From positions 496,001 through 560,000 of the forward strand of contig JBBELK010000096.1 in NCBI GenBank assembly GCA_037783545.1: a DNA stretch of 64,000 nt, read 5' to 3'. Positions 20,801 through 33,568 of this stretch are shown piece by piece. The position numbers were made by a program, and so were the translations under genes. Numbering within the stretch: the first letter of the stretch is position 1; each line of letters starts with the position of its first letter. The notes under the pieces are model-generated. The model ran no database searches and was not told where the DNA came from. It was given only the letters and a program-made list of their open reading frames with translations. Source of the DNA: Henricia sp. BOLD:AAB3569. Its lineage: Eukaryota; Echinodermata; Asteroidea; Spinulosida; Echinasteridae.

Positions 20801-20849
20801 GGCTTTTTCGCTTTGCGGCGAAAAAGCCTTTGTTTTCGTTTTGATTTTT
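20801..20849 (+). mobile_element. alpha1, 5' end
   Basis: Palindrome GGCTTTTTCG... CGAAAAAGCC then TTTGTTTTCGTTTTGATTTT, cut by alpha2. The remainder begins at 28920 with the T-tract and CCGTTTATTTC that should follow. Confidence 0.8.
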
Positions 20850-20883
20850 GGCTTTTTCGCTTTGCGGCGAAAAAGCCTTTGTT
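20850..20883 (+). mobile_element. alpha2, 5' end
   Basis: Second copy of the 28-bp palindrome plus TTTGTT, cut by alpha3. The expected continuation TTTTCGTTTTGATTTT is found at 24606. Confidence 0.8.
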
Positions 20884-23800
20884 GGCTTTTTCGCTTTGCG
20901 GCGAAAAAGCCTTTGTTTTCGTTTTGATTTTTTTTTTTCCGTTTATTTCTTCTTCTTCTTCTTCTGATTTGTTTCCCATAGACAAAGCGCATAGGCGTTG
21001 TCGGCGCTTTTTCAGGTTGTTCCCAAACATTGATCTTAACCAAACTTGGTCACATCAAAGACATAGTATAAGAGGTGTGCACCCAAGAATGGCTTCATTG
21101 TGACGTCATCCGTTACGTCATTATAACACTTTAAAAATGCCTAAAAAGCGGAAAATTGCCGAAATATGCACTTTTTAAAATGGTTCCCTTGCCCAAACCA
21201 CATGACCCATGGTTTTCATATTTGGCAAATATTTAGATCAGATCATGAGCTTCAATGTTCTTAGTGTAGGCATTTTCATCTGACCCTTCCTTCCTGGGTC
21301 AATCGAAGGTCAAAGTTCAGCCAATTCAAAAATCACATTTGTTGTATTTGTTTGTACTTATGAAGCAATATTAGCTATTCAACAATGCTTGATTTTCATA
21401 AAACTAGGTACAGGCATGGGCCCCATCACAAACGTCCACCACCATGTAAAACGTCACCATGACGTCAAGGATTACGTAATTATAATAATTTTAAAATGGA
21501 ACAAAAGTGGATTTTTATCATGAAAAGTACCAAAATATGCATTTCGTAAAACGCTTCCCTGTATGAACCCACATGACCCAGGGTATTCATATTTTGCATA
21601 CATATATATCAGATCATGGGCTACAATGTTCTTTGTGTAGGCATTTTCATCTGACCCTTCCTTCCTGGGTCAATCGAAGGTCAAAGTTCAGCCATTTCAA
21701 AATTCACATTTGTTGTGTTTTTGTGTACTTATGAAGCAATTTTAGCTATTAAAGTACGCTTGATTTTCATAAAACTAGGTACAGGCATGGGCATCATCAC
21801 AAACTTCCACCACCATGTACAACATCACCATGACGTCAATGATTACGTAATTATAATTATTTAAAATTGGCCAAAAAGTGGATTTTCGTCATAAAAATGA
21901 GCCAAAAATGCATTTCGTAAAATGTTTCCTTCTATAAAACCACATGACCCAGGGTCTACATATTTAGCAGACATTATAGATCAGATCCTGGGCTATAATT
22001 TGCTTTGTGTAGTCATTTTCATCTGACCCTTCCTTCCTGGGTCAATTGAAGGCCAAAGTTCAGGCAAGTCAACATTTCCGTATATACAGGTTGGATTTTA
22101 AAAAAACGAAACCGAGATATTATTGCTAATTGTAACTAAAGTAGGGCGCGTATGAATGAACAGGAGATATCATCTGTTAGGGTTGAATCTCCTCTTAAAA
22201 ATGACACCATGATCATGTCATTATGTTTTTGGTTGACTGAGCAGTGACCAGTGTTATGCCAGGAGCCTAGTTTTAGATTTGACCGTTCTCAATGCGAGCA
22301 AACTTCGCAGAAATTAATTTTTACCGTAGCTGTCTATTACGTGTGCCCTGTGTGACACGGCGCCGACCGAGACAGTGACACGCTATTTGTTTGCGTGGAA
22401 GCAGTCTTTTAACTGTGTCTACCACGGACGTGTAATTCAACAGAAGATGGTTTAACAAAAGGACATGTGAGTAGGATACAATCTTTTATGTTATTTCAGT
22501 CTTATTTAAGAGAGTCCACTCTCTACACGAAAGTAGTTGTATGTTATTGAGGGAATGTCGTAGTTTTGCCGTGAAGCATTCATTCCAATGTTTGTTTTCT
22601 TCCTTTTAGGTTTAGTAAGGTGCAAAGCTTAATATAGGCCTGATATCATTAAGTTATTGTCAGGATTTTATTGAACCATCTTCAACAAATCTAATTACGA
22701 AATTGTTCCTTCTTGGCCAAACTCTTTTCAATCTTAACAAATTATGTGCTCTGATTTCTGCCTTTGATGACTAATATATATGTATATCAGTTTTTCGAGT
22801 AAACATCGGATTTCCATCCCAAATTTGAACAAAACAAACTAACAATGAACAGTTTAGAATTCGCAAAGGGAAATAAAACTTGCCTCTCAACTTAGTTTTT
22901 AGGATAAACTTTTTAAATATTTAATTTATAACTGCATGTGACATTATGACAAATAGTACTAATTTTACAGTAACTTAGGCCTAATCGATGTTTTTGAATA
23001 TGCAAAAACTGAAAATTGCCATATTTTCAAATCTAAACATATTTTCTGAATCGATGAAGGCTTCTGCACTATTTCCATTAAATGTACATGTTATTTTGTT
23101 TTATATGAAATTTGGCTCAATACTCTCTTAGTATAAATCCTGAACCTACATGTTATGATACTCCTCAAGGAGCTAATTAAGTAATCAAAAGTTGTTACCT
23201 GCACCATGACTTGGTATCTCACAGTTCATCAAACACCTTGAAGTGGTAGATCTGTATAGCAGTAATTCCCCCACTCAGGCAAACTGACACAACTCAAAAA
23301 CTGTTCATCATCAGTTATAAGATTAAATGAACATACAATTTAATGTTTTCCATATTCAAACATTCTAACAAATCAGCCGATTCACCTATGATCGTGATTC
23401 CTGCGCCATATACGGTCATTTACAAAGGTATTTAACTGATGATCTCATAATGACGTCATCACGTCATTAAAGGTGATAAAAATATTATAAAAATGAAATA
23501 TTAAAAAATGCGACCTACAACCTTGATTCCTTCCCATATACGATCACTATACAAAGGTCGTTAACTTTTGGCTTTTCCGTTTATTTCGTCTTTTCATTTT
23601 CCCCCCATTGACATAACGCATGGGCGTTGTCGGCACTTTTTGAGGTTGTTCCCAAACTTGAGGTTGTTCCTAAATGCACAGGCGCGTCAGCAATGCGCGC
23701 CCGCCAAATGTGTGCCACGCAATACGCAGCTCCATAGCAAATGCATGGAGCTGCGTGTTTCCAGCACGAATTTGGCGGGCGCGCATTGCTGACGAGCCTG

Positions 23801-24605
23801 TGCATTTAAACAAACATGGTCACATCAAAGACATAGTTGAAGAGGTGTGCACCCAACAACGGCGTCATCATGACGTCATCAGGTGTAAGTTTAAAGGGGC
23901 ATGAAATTTAGTGTTTCCATATTAACAAATTCATAAAAAATCATCCGTTTGACCTACGGTCTTGATTCTTTCGGCATATACGATCATTAATAAAGGTCTT
24001 TCAGATGCCCACATGCCTTGACATTTGACCTCATTCCCTATTGGTCAAACAGACTTTGCCTTGCCATTTGAAACTGGTAAGAGGTATTTGGATGGGGTCA
24101 AAGGTGTTTGAGTTCGACTAGGGTGGGGTATCCAAAAATATCGCCATGACCTGTGACCTTGCTCACTTTCGGTAGAAACCGGAAGTGCATTTAAATGAAC
24201 CTATTTTGTAAAAGTGGTGAATGCTGCCGAGATGCGGTTGGTAGTGTCAGTGTCTAAGGTAAATAGGGTTTCCAAAAATGTAAGTTTCTACGTCATTCCA
24301 TAAAAGGGCGCCCTCTAGCGTCAAAATTAAAAAGTCTTAAAATGACCCTTTCATAGCAGTGTTTGCGCAAATTAGCCCAATAGTGCTGCTTATAGAGTAA
24401 GTCCACCACCAAACATGTCTGTGTGGTTAAAACATTGATGACGTCATCAATCCTTTTAAAGGTAACACATTAAAGGTAAACTTTTTAAAAGTTAAATTGT
24501 TGATATGCTAACATCTAATTTTGCAAGGTAAGCATGCTCATTTTTTAAAGTAAAAAAAATGTGAAAAAGCCCTACGCTCTGTTCATAGAACAGACGTAGC
24601 TCTAG
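20884..24605 (+). mobile_element. alpha3, complete innermost element
   Basis: Uninterrupted ~3.72-kb alpha copy from palindrome to CTCTAG. After a T-tract and (TTC)n it has about three ~371-bp internal repeats (starts near 21010, 21388, 21759) each with TGACCCTTCCTTCCTGGGTC and AGGTCAAAGTTCA. An A+T-rich middle follows, then a nested MITE at 23671-23810, a CTTTCGGTAGAAACCGGAAG pair near 24170, and the 3' hairpin. Nearly identical to the alpha1 body. Confidence 0.85.
23671..23810. mobile_element. GCTCGTCA-family MITE in alpha3
   Basis: Palindromic ~140 bp: AAATGCACAGGCGCGTCAGC at the left, GCTGACGAGCCTGTGCATTT at the right. The same insertion is at the same place in alpha1 (31660), so it predates the split of those two copies. 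Confidence 0.85.
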
Positions 24606-25766
24606 TTTTCGTTTTGATTTTTTTTTTTCCGTTTATTTCTTCTTCTTCTTCTGATTTTTTTCCCATAGACAAAGCGCATAGGCGTTGTCGGCGCTTTTTC
24701 AGGTTGTTCCCAAACATTGATCTTAACCAAACTTGGCCACATCAAAGACATAGTATAAGAGGTGTGCACCCAAGAATGGCTTCATTGTGACGTCATCCGT
24801 TACGTCATTATAACACTTTAAAAATGCCTAAAAAGCGGAAAATTGCCGAAATATGCACTTTTTAAAATGGTTCCCTTGCCAAAACCACATGACCCAGGGT
24901 TTTCATATTTGGCAAACATTTAGATCAGATCATGAGCTTTAATGTTCTTAGTGTAGGCATTTCCATCTGACCCTTCCTTCCTGGGTCAATCGAAGGTCAA
25001 AGTTCAGCCAATTCAAAAATCATATTTTTTGTATTTGTTTGTATTTATGAAGCAATATTAGCTATTCAACCATGCTTGATTTTCATAAAACTAGGTACAG
25101 GCATGGGCCCCATCACAAACGTCCACCACCATGTAGAACGTCACCATGACGTCAAGGATTACGTAATTATAATAATTTTAAAATGGCACAAAAGTGGATT
25201 TTTATCATGAAAATTACCAAAATATGCATTTCGTAAAACGCTTCCCTGTATGAAACCACATGACCCAGGGTCTTAATATTTAGCAGACATTATAGATCAG
25301 ATCATGGGCTATAATGTTCTTTGTGTAGGCATTTTCATCTGACCCTTCCTTCCTGGGTCAATCGAAGGTCAAAGTTCAGCCATTTCAAAATTCACATTTG
25401 TTGTGTTTTTGTGTACTTATGAAGCAATTTTAGCTATTAAAGTACGCTTGATCTTCATAAAACTAGGTACAGGCATGGGCCCCATCACAAACTTCCACCA
25501 CCATGTAAAACATCACCATGACGTCAATCATTACGTAATTATAATTATTAAAATATGGCAAAAAAGTGGATTTTCGTCATAAAAATTTGCCAAAAATGCA
25601 TTTCGTAAAATGTTTCCCTCTATAAAACCACATGACCCAGGGTCTTCATAATTAGCAGACATTATACATCAGATCCTGCGCTACAATTTGCTTTGTGTAG
25701 TAATTTTCATCTGACCCTTCCTTCCTGGGTCAATTGAAGGCCAAACGTCAGCCAATTCAACATTTC

Positions 25767-26038
25767 CAGAGGGACATGGATATATTCACATCATTGCCGT
25801 TATTCCACCGAACCCGCGGACCGGTTTCATCGTAGGAAATGGAGAACAACATGCTACAATTTTCTCACAACTCTTCACGACAGTTTATAAAAGGCCCATT
25901 TTATCACTTGAACACGAAACATTTGCAAGAATTCCAGGAACTACAGCATTACATAACTAAAGCATAATGTTGATAAACTGCCTTGTAGAAATTTCAGCCA
26001 CATAGATGCAGTAATACTTCAGAAAAACTGTTAAAATC
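25767..26038 (+). other. Insert with 63-codon open frame (possible captured exon)
   Basis: Absent from alpha1, alpha3 and alpha4, where CAACATTTCC joins directly to the TATACAGG region. From 25769 to the stop at 25958 one frame is open: EGHGYIHIIAVIPPNPRTGF, IVGNGEQHATIFSQLF, TTVYKRPILSLEHETF, ARIPGTTALHN. Composition is protein-like and there is no ATG at its start. TTTCCAG before AGGGACATGG could be a splice acceptor, and ~80 bp of non-coding sequence follow the stop. It could be a terminal exon captured by the element, or a relic of an autonomous ancestor. The family is not recognised. Confidence 0.4.
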
Positions 26039-28015
26039 CATATACAGGGTAGATTTTAAAAAACGAAACCGAGATATTATTGCTAATTGTAACTAAAGTA
26101 GGGCGCGTATGAATGAACGGGAGATATCATCTGTTAGGGTTGAATCTCCTCTTCAAAATGACACCATGATCATGTCATTATGTTTTCGGTTGACTGAGCA
26201 GTGACCAGTGTTATGCCAGGGGCCTAGTTTTAGATTTGACCGTTCTCAATGCGAGCAAACGTCGCACAAATAAATCTTTACCGTAGATGTCTATTCCGTG
26301 TGCCCTGTGTGACACGGCGCCGACCGAGACAGTGACACGGTAACTTTGAACTGTGTCTACCACGGACGTGTAATTCTACAGAAGATGGTTTAACAAAAGG
26401 ACAGTAAGTAGGATACAATATTTTATGTTATTTCAGTCTTATTTAAGAGAGTCCACTCTCTAAAAGAAAGTAATTGTATTTTATTGAGGGAATGTCGTAG
26501 TTTTGCCGTGAAGCATTCATTCCAATGTTTGTTTTCTTCCTTTTAGGTTTAGTAAGGTGCAAAGCTTAATATAGGCCTGATATCATTAAGTCATTGTCGG
26601 GATTTTATTGAACCATCTTCAACATTAATAAGAAACTCTTTTCAATCTTAACAAATTATGTGCTCTGATTTCTGCCTTTGATGACAAATATATGTAGGCC
26701 TATATCAGTTTTTCGAGTAAACATCGGATTTCCATCCCAAATGTCAAAAAAACAAACTAAAAATTAACAATCTTTTTTCGCTGACTACATCGTGAAACAG
26801 CAGATGAAAATTACCAAAATATGCACTTTTTAAAATGTTTCCCTCTATAAAACCACATGATCCAGGGTCTTCATATTTAGCAGACATTATAGATCAGATC
26901 ATGGGCTATAATTTGATTGGTGGAGTCATTTTCATATGATTCCTCCGTCCTGGGTCAATTAAAGGCCAAAGTTCAGCCAAGTCAAAATTTGCGTAAAACA
27001 ATGCATAAGCCACCAAATGTCGACTTCCGTACGTGACCGACAGAGGGCGCCATTCATAAATTACGGTGTTGCACAGACCTATAAACCTATAGACCAACGA
27101 TCGTGCATTGAAAATCGTGACTTGGAAAAGTATGGGCAAATGACGACACAATGGGCTGCATGAGCTAACCGTGCGGGTTTAAAGCGTCAACGCTATTCCA
27201 AAACGCGCGTACGCCGTGTGTATTGTACGCGTTCCTATGAAGTATGGGCGATGGACGCACGAAGCTCACAAAGCGGACTGACAGCGCGCACGAGGATTGA
27301 AATTGTCATGCTTCCAAACTACTTCTAAAAAAATAAGTATACATTTGTACATATCACCAAGTAACAATATGGTAACATTTCCTGAAGTGTGGTGAAGTTT
27401 GACGTCAGTTACCATGGTAATTGGGTCTAAACATTCGCTGCTAATCTGAATCGTCCATCGGTAAAGCGCAGGGAAACAGTTCACTGGTTGTAATGTAGAT
27501 CCAGTAACCATGGCAACACATAAAGGGTGGCGTTTTCACTTTAGTAGTCTATTCGCTGGCAGAGTGTGACGTCAATTTGCGCGCGTTAATTCAATAACAA
27601 TTCATTAACAATTAATATATTACACATGCCATTTTAATATACATGTAGGCCTAACATTTAAAAGCAAATTCAAACCTTGTCTGCATCACCCAGCTGAGCT
27701 CCGTATTGTACTTTAAATCTGCTGTTGTAATCCCGTAACTATATAGCCATTCATTATCGCTTTACGGTTACCGTAACTATAGCCACTGCGTAGTAGTTCT
27801 GAATCCGTTGCATCACCAAATACACACGCAGCGGCACGCATAGTGCACGCGACGTCAACTCAAATTCTCGAAACAATGACGAATCGTACCCGACGATTAA
27901 CGATAACGTCCCGACGTGCATTCGGGTAACTTCGGGAACCTTTGCAAAAAGGAGCAATTCCTCCTGTTTCAATATGGCGGGCAAACGTGTACATCTTACA
28001 CGTGTACATCATACG

Positions 28016-28347
28016 GAGCGCGTGTGGTCTAGTGGGTATGAAGCGGGACTCCCAATCAGAGGTTGGGGGTTCGAAGCCCACTCCGACCAACGTATCTGTG
28101 TCCCTGGGCAAGGCACTTAACCCCAGTCGCCTCGTAAACCCAAGCGATATATGGGAAGCTGTTAAGGGGATTGCCACAATCTAACTGCTGATAGTGTTGT
28201 GCGCCTGACCAGCAGCCAGCTAGTTGAAGCGAAATGGTTCTAGTGATTCCCTGCATGGCGGCAATAATAATGGTAACAGCGCCTTGAGCACCCTGCAGGG
28301 TGGATATGTGCGCTATTTAAAATCTCATTATTATTATGATTGTTATT
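28016..28347 (+). mobile_element. tRNA-derived SINE in alpha2
   Basis: The head resembles a tRNA with box A (TGGTCTAGTGGGTATG) and box B (GGTTCGAAGCCC), as used by RNA polymerase III. A body with TGTGTCCCTGGGCAAGGCAC follows, then a tail GCGCTATTTAAAATCTCATT ending in an (ATT)n run. A second copy at 36420 sits at the same place in alpha4. Confidence 0.8.
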
Positions 28348-28919
28348 CAGATGCCCACATGCTTTGACCTTTGACCTGATTCCCGATTGGTCAAACAGAC
28401 TCTGCCTTGTAGTTTGAACGTGTTCAGAGCTAATCTACTGTGTTATGGTTCAACTAGGGTAGAGTATTCAAAAATATGGTGTTGACCTTTGACCTTGCTC
28501 ACTTCCGGTAGAAACCGGAAGTGCATTTAAATAAACCTATTTTGTAAAAGTGGTCAACGATGCCGAGATCGGGTTGGCAGTGTTAGTGTCTAAGGTTAAT
28601 GCTTTCCAAAAAAATGCGCCCTCTAGCGGCGAAATTAACAAATCTTAAAATGACCCTTTCATGTTTAAGCAAATTAGCCCATCGTGACGCGTGGTGCTTA
28701 TAGAGTACGTCGACCACCAAACATGTCTGTGTTGTTAAAACATTGACTACGTCATCAGTCCTTCAATTTAAAAGTAACGCATTGAAGGTTAATATTTTTA
28801 AAGTTAAATAGTTGATATGTTAACAACATCTAATTTTACAAGGTAAGCATGCTCATTTTTCAAGTTAAAAAAATGTGAAAAAGCCCTACGCTCTGTTCAT
28901 AGAACAGACGTAGCTCTAG

Positions 28920-31900
28920 TTTTTTTTCCGTTTATTTCTTCTTCTTCTTCTTCTGATTTGTTTCCCATAGACAAAGCGCATAGGCGTTGTCGGCGCTTTT
29001 TCAGGTTGTTCCCAAACATTGATCTTAACCAAACTTGGTCACATCAAAGACATAGTATAAGAGGTGTGCACCCAAGAATGGCTTCATTGTGACGTCATCC
29101 GTTACGTCATTATAACACTTTAAAAATGCCTAAAAAGCGGAAAATTGCCGAAATATGCACTTTTTAAAATGGTTCCCTTGCCCAAACCACATGACCCATG
29201 GTTTTCATATTTGGCAAATATTTAGATCAGATCATGAGCTTCAATGTTCTTAGTGTAGGCATTTTCATCTGACCCTTCCTTCCTGGGTCAATCGAAGGTC
29301 AAAGTTCAGCCAATTCAAAAATCACATTTGTTGTATTTGTTTGTACTTATGAAGCAATATTAGCTATTCAACCATGCTTGATTTTCATAAAACTAGGTAC
29401 AGGCATGGGCCCCATCACAAACGTCCACCACCATGTAAAACGTCACCATGACGTCAAGGATTACGTAATTATAATAATTTTAAAATGGCACAAAAGTGGA
29501 TTTTTATCATGAAAAGTACCAAAATATGCATTTCGTAAAACGCTTCCCTGTATGAACCCACATGACCCAGGGTATTCATATTTTGCATACATATATATCA
29601 GATCATGGGCTACAATGTTCTTTGTGTAGGCATTTTCATCTGACCCTTCCTTCCTGGGTCAATCGAAGGTCAAAGTTCAGCCATTTCAAAATTCACATTT
29701 GTTGTGTTTTTGTGTACTTATGAAGCAATTTTAGCTATTAAAGTACGCTTGATTTTCATAAAACTAGGTACAGGCATGGGCATCATCACAAACTTCCACC
29801 ACCATGTACAACATCACCATGACGTCAATGATTACGTAATTATAATTATTTAAAATTGGCCAAAAAGTGAATTTTCGTCATAAAAATGAGCCAAAAATGC
29901 ATTTCGTAAAATGTTTCCTTCTATAAAACCACATGACCCAGGGTCTACATATTTAGCAGACATTATAGATCAGATCCTGGGCTATAATTTGCTTTGTGTA
30001 GTCATTTTCATCTGACCCTTCCTTCCTGGGTCAATTGAAGGCCAAAGTTCAGGCAAGTCAACATTTCCGTATATACAGGTTGGATTTTAAAAAAACGAAA
30101 CCGAGATATTATTGCTAATTGTAACTAAAGTAGGGCGCGTATGAATGAACAGGAGATATCATCTGTTAGGGTTGAATCTCCTCTTAAAAATGACACCATG
30201 ATCATGTCATTATGTTTTTGGTTGACTGAGCAGTGACCAGTGTTATGCCAGGAGCCTAGTTTTAGATTTGACCGTTCTCAATGCGAGCAAACTTCGCAGA
30301 AATTAATTTTTACAGTAGCTGTCTATTACGTGTGCCCTGTGTGACACGGCGCCGACCGAGACAGTGACACGCTATTTGTTTGCGTGGAAGCAGTCTTTTA
30401 ACTGTGTCTACCACGGACGTGTAATTCAACAGAAGATGGTTTAACAAAAGGACATGTGAGTAGGATACAATCTTTTATGTTATTTCAGTCTTATTTAAGA
30501 GAGTCCACTCTCTACACGAAAGTAGTTGTATGTTATTGAGGGAATGTCGTAGTTTTGCCGTGAAGCATTCATTCCAATGTTTGTTTTCTTCCTTTTAGGT
30601 TTAGTAAGGTGCAAAGCTTAATATAGGCCTGATATCATTAAGTTATTGTCAGGATTTTATTGAACCATCTTCAACAAATCTAATTACGAAATTGTTCCTT
30701 CTTGGCCAAACTCTTTTCAATCTTAACAAATTATGTGCTCTGATTTCTGCCTTTGATGACTAATATATATGTATATCAGTTTTTCGAGTAAACATCGGAT
30801 TTCCATCCCAAATTTGAACAAAACAAACTAACAATGAACAGTTTAGAATTCGCAAAGGGAAATAAAACTTGCCTCTCAACTTAGTTTTTAGGATAAACTT
30901 TTTAAATATTTAATTTATAACTGCATGTGACATTATGACAAATAGTACTAATTTTACAGTAACTTAGGCCTAATCGATGTTTTTGAATATGCAAAAACTG
31001 AAAATTGCCATATTTTCAAATCTAAACATATTTTCTGAATCGATGAAGGCTTCTGCACTATTTCAATTAAATGTACATGTTATTTTGTTTTATATGAAAT
31101 TTGGCTCAATACTCTCTTAGTATAAATCCTGAACCTACATGTTATGATACTCCTCAAGGAGCTAATTAAGTAATCAAAAGTTGTTACCTGCACCATGACT
31201 TGGTATCTCACAGTTCATCAAACACCTTGAAGTGGTAGATCTGTATAGCAGTAATTCCCCCACTCAGGCAAACTGACACAACTCAAAAACTGTTCATCAT
31301 CAGTTATAAGATTAAATGAACATACAATTTAATGTTTTCCATATTCAAACATTCTAACAAATCAGCCGATTCACCTATGATCGTGATTCCTGCGCCATAT
31401 ACGGTCATTTACAAAGGTATTTAACTGATGATCTCATAATGACGTCATCACGTCATTAAAGGTGATAAAAATATTATAAAAATGAAATATTAAAAAATGC
31501 GACCTACAACCTTGATTCCTTCCCATATACGATCACTATACAAAGGTCGTTAACTTTTGGCTTTTCCGTTTATTTCGTCTTTTGATTTTCCCCCCATTGA
31601 CATAACGCATGGGCGTTGTCGGCACTTTTTGAGGTTGTTCCCAAACTTGAGGTTGTTCCTAAATGCACAGGCGCGTCAGCAATGCGCGCCCGCCAAATGT
31701 GTGCCACGCAATACGCAGCTCCATAGCAAATGCATGGAGCTGCGTGTTTCCAGCACGAATTTGGCGGGCGCGCATTGCTGACGAGCCTGTGCATTTAAAC
31801 AAACATGGTCACATCAAAGACATAGTTGAAGAGGTGTGCACCCAACAACGGCGTCATCATGACGTCATCAGGTGTAAGTTTAAAGGGGCATGAAATTTAG

Positions 31901-32594
31901 TGTTTCCATATTAACAAATTCATAAAAAATCATCCGTTTGACCTACGGTCTTGATTCTTTCGGCATATACGATCATTAATAAAGGTCTTTCAGATGCCCA
32001 CATGCCTTGACATTTGACCTCATTCCCTATTGGTCAAACAGACTTTGCCTTGCCATTTGAAACTGGTAAGAGGTATTTGGATGGGGTCAAAGGTGTTTGA
32101 GTTCGACTAGGGTGGGGTATCCAAAAATATCGCCATGACCTGTGACCTTGCTCACTTTCGGTAGAAACCGGAAGTGCATTTAAATGAACCTATTTTGTAA
32201 AAGTGGTGAATGCTGCCGAGATGCGGTTGGTAGTGTCAGTGTCTAAGGTAAATAGGGTTTCCAAAAATGTAAGTTTCTACGTCATTCCATAAAAGGGCGC
32301 CCTCTAGCGTCAAAATTAAAAAGTCTTAAAATGACCCTTTCATAGCAGTGTTTGCGCAAATTAGCCCAATAGTGCTGCTTATAGAGTAAGTCCACCACCA
32401 AACATGTCTGTGTGGTTAAAACATTGATGACGTCATCAATCCTTTTAAAGGTAACACATTAAAGGTAAACTTTTTAAAAGTTAAATTGTTGATATGCTAA
32501 CATCTAATTTTGCAAGGTAAGCATGCTCATTTTTTAAAGTAAAAAAAATGTGAAAAAGCCCTACGCTCTGTTCATAGAACAGACGTAGCTCTAG
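28920..32594 (+). mobile_element. alpha1, body and 3' end
   Basis: Collinear with alpha3 at a constant offset of 7989 bp from about 20940 to the 3' end, with only about six substitutions noticed by eye and no indel. Ends with the alpha hairpin and CTCTAG at 32589-32594. Confidence 0.85.
31660..31799. mobile_element. GCTCGTCA-family MITE in alpha1
   Basis: Same insertion as 23671-23810 in alpha3, shifted by 7989 bp. Confidence 0.85.
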
Positions 32595-33449
32595 TTTTTT
32601 TTTTTTTTTTTTTTCTTTTTCCACTCAAACGTTTCCAGAGGTTTTCTTCAAAACGGTTCAAGCTATCAACTTAAAACTTGGTAGGAACATCAACCCCAAT
32701 GTGAAGATGTGCATACAAGTGTGACGTCATTGTGACGTCATTAGGTATCAAATTACAAACCAAAAATGACCAAAATATGCATGTTTTAAAATGCTTCCGT
32801 CTGGAAAACCACGTGACCCATGATCTACGTATTTGACAGGCTTATATATCAGATCATGACCTACAATTTTCTTCGTGTGGGCATTTTCATCTGACCCTTC
32901 CTTCTGGGGTCAATCTGAGGTCAAAGTTCAACGAAAACGAAAATCTCAATTTTTGCACTTATTGAGCAACAATGCCCATCAAACCAAGCTGAATCTTTAA
33001 GAAACTAAGTACAGGCATAGGTCCTATAGCAGACTTTCACCAGCGTGTTTAATATTATGATGGCATCAAGCGTGACGTCATCGTGACGTCATCAAGTATC
33101 AAATTACACCTCCCAAAAAACCAAAATATGCATATTTTAAAATGCTTCCGTCTCGAAAACCACGTGACCCAGGATCTTCGTATTTGGCAGGTTTATAGAT
33201 GACATTCTGTGCTACAACTTTCTTTGTGTGGGCATTTTCATCTGACCCTTCCTTCTGGGGTCAATTGGAGGTCAAAGTTCAACTTACCAGTAACAATGCC
33301 CATCAAACCAAGCTGAATCGTTAGTAAATTAGATACAGACATAGGCCCTACGGCAGACTTTCACCAGCATGTATAGTATCATGATGGCATCAAGTGTGAC
33401 GTAATAATGACGTCATCAGGTGTCAAATTACAAAAATTCAAAGGTTATT
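32595..33449 (+). mobile_element. beta1, body, truncated
   Basis: Starts with a long T-tract and CTTTTTCCACTCAAACGTTT like the other beta bodies. It has two ~340-bp repeats with GTGACGTCA clusters and GAGGTCAAAGTTCAAC. It stops at AATTCAAAGGTTATT, where the beta2 palindrome begins; its 3' portion is not found after 40663. Confidence 0.75.
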
Positions 33450-33509
33450 AGGTGATCGGGCCAACAGCCCGATCACCTATTGCTCTCGTACGATTTCTTT
33501 GTCTTTTTT
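33450..33509 (+). mobile_element. beta2, 5' end
   Basis: Perfect palindrome AGGTGATCGGGC / GCCCGATCACCT plus CTCTCGTACGATTTCTTTGT, cut by beta3. The body resumes at 38953. Confidence 0.8.
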
Positions 33510-33568
33510 AGGTGATCGGGCCAACAGCCCGATCACCTATTGCTCTCGTACGATTTCTTTATTTATTT
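33510..33568 (+). mobile_element. beta3, 5' end
   Basis: Second perfect copy of the beta palindrome and following sequence, cut in its T-rich tract by alpha4. The body resumes at 37257. Confidence 0.8.

Larger units (their letters stand above)
24606..28919 (+). mobile_element. alpha2, body and 3' end
   Basis: Begins TTTTCGTTTTGATTT, the part missing from the 5' fragment at 20850. The internal repeats match alpha3 with scattered changes. It differs by the 272-bp insert at 25767-26038 and by a different right half (about 26790-28350) that includes a tRNA-derived SINE; this right half is shared with alpha4. Ends with the alpha 3' hairpin and CTCTAG. Confidence 0.8.

Noticed and set aside
20686-21103. 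Overlapping Lys/Arg-rich and Phe-rich frames on both strands
   Set aside because: They run through the stacked alpha 5' palindromes and T/TTC tracts; repeat shadows, not genes.
23568-23904. Small frames repeated at 31557-31893
   Set aside because: They read through the palindromic MITE in alpha3 and alpha1; duplication explains the identical frames.
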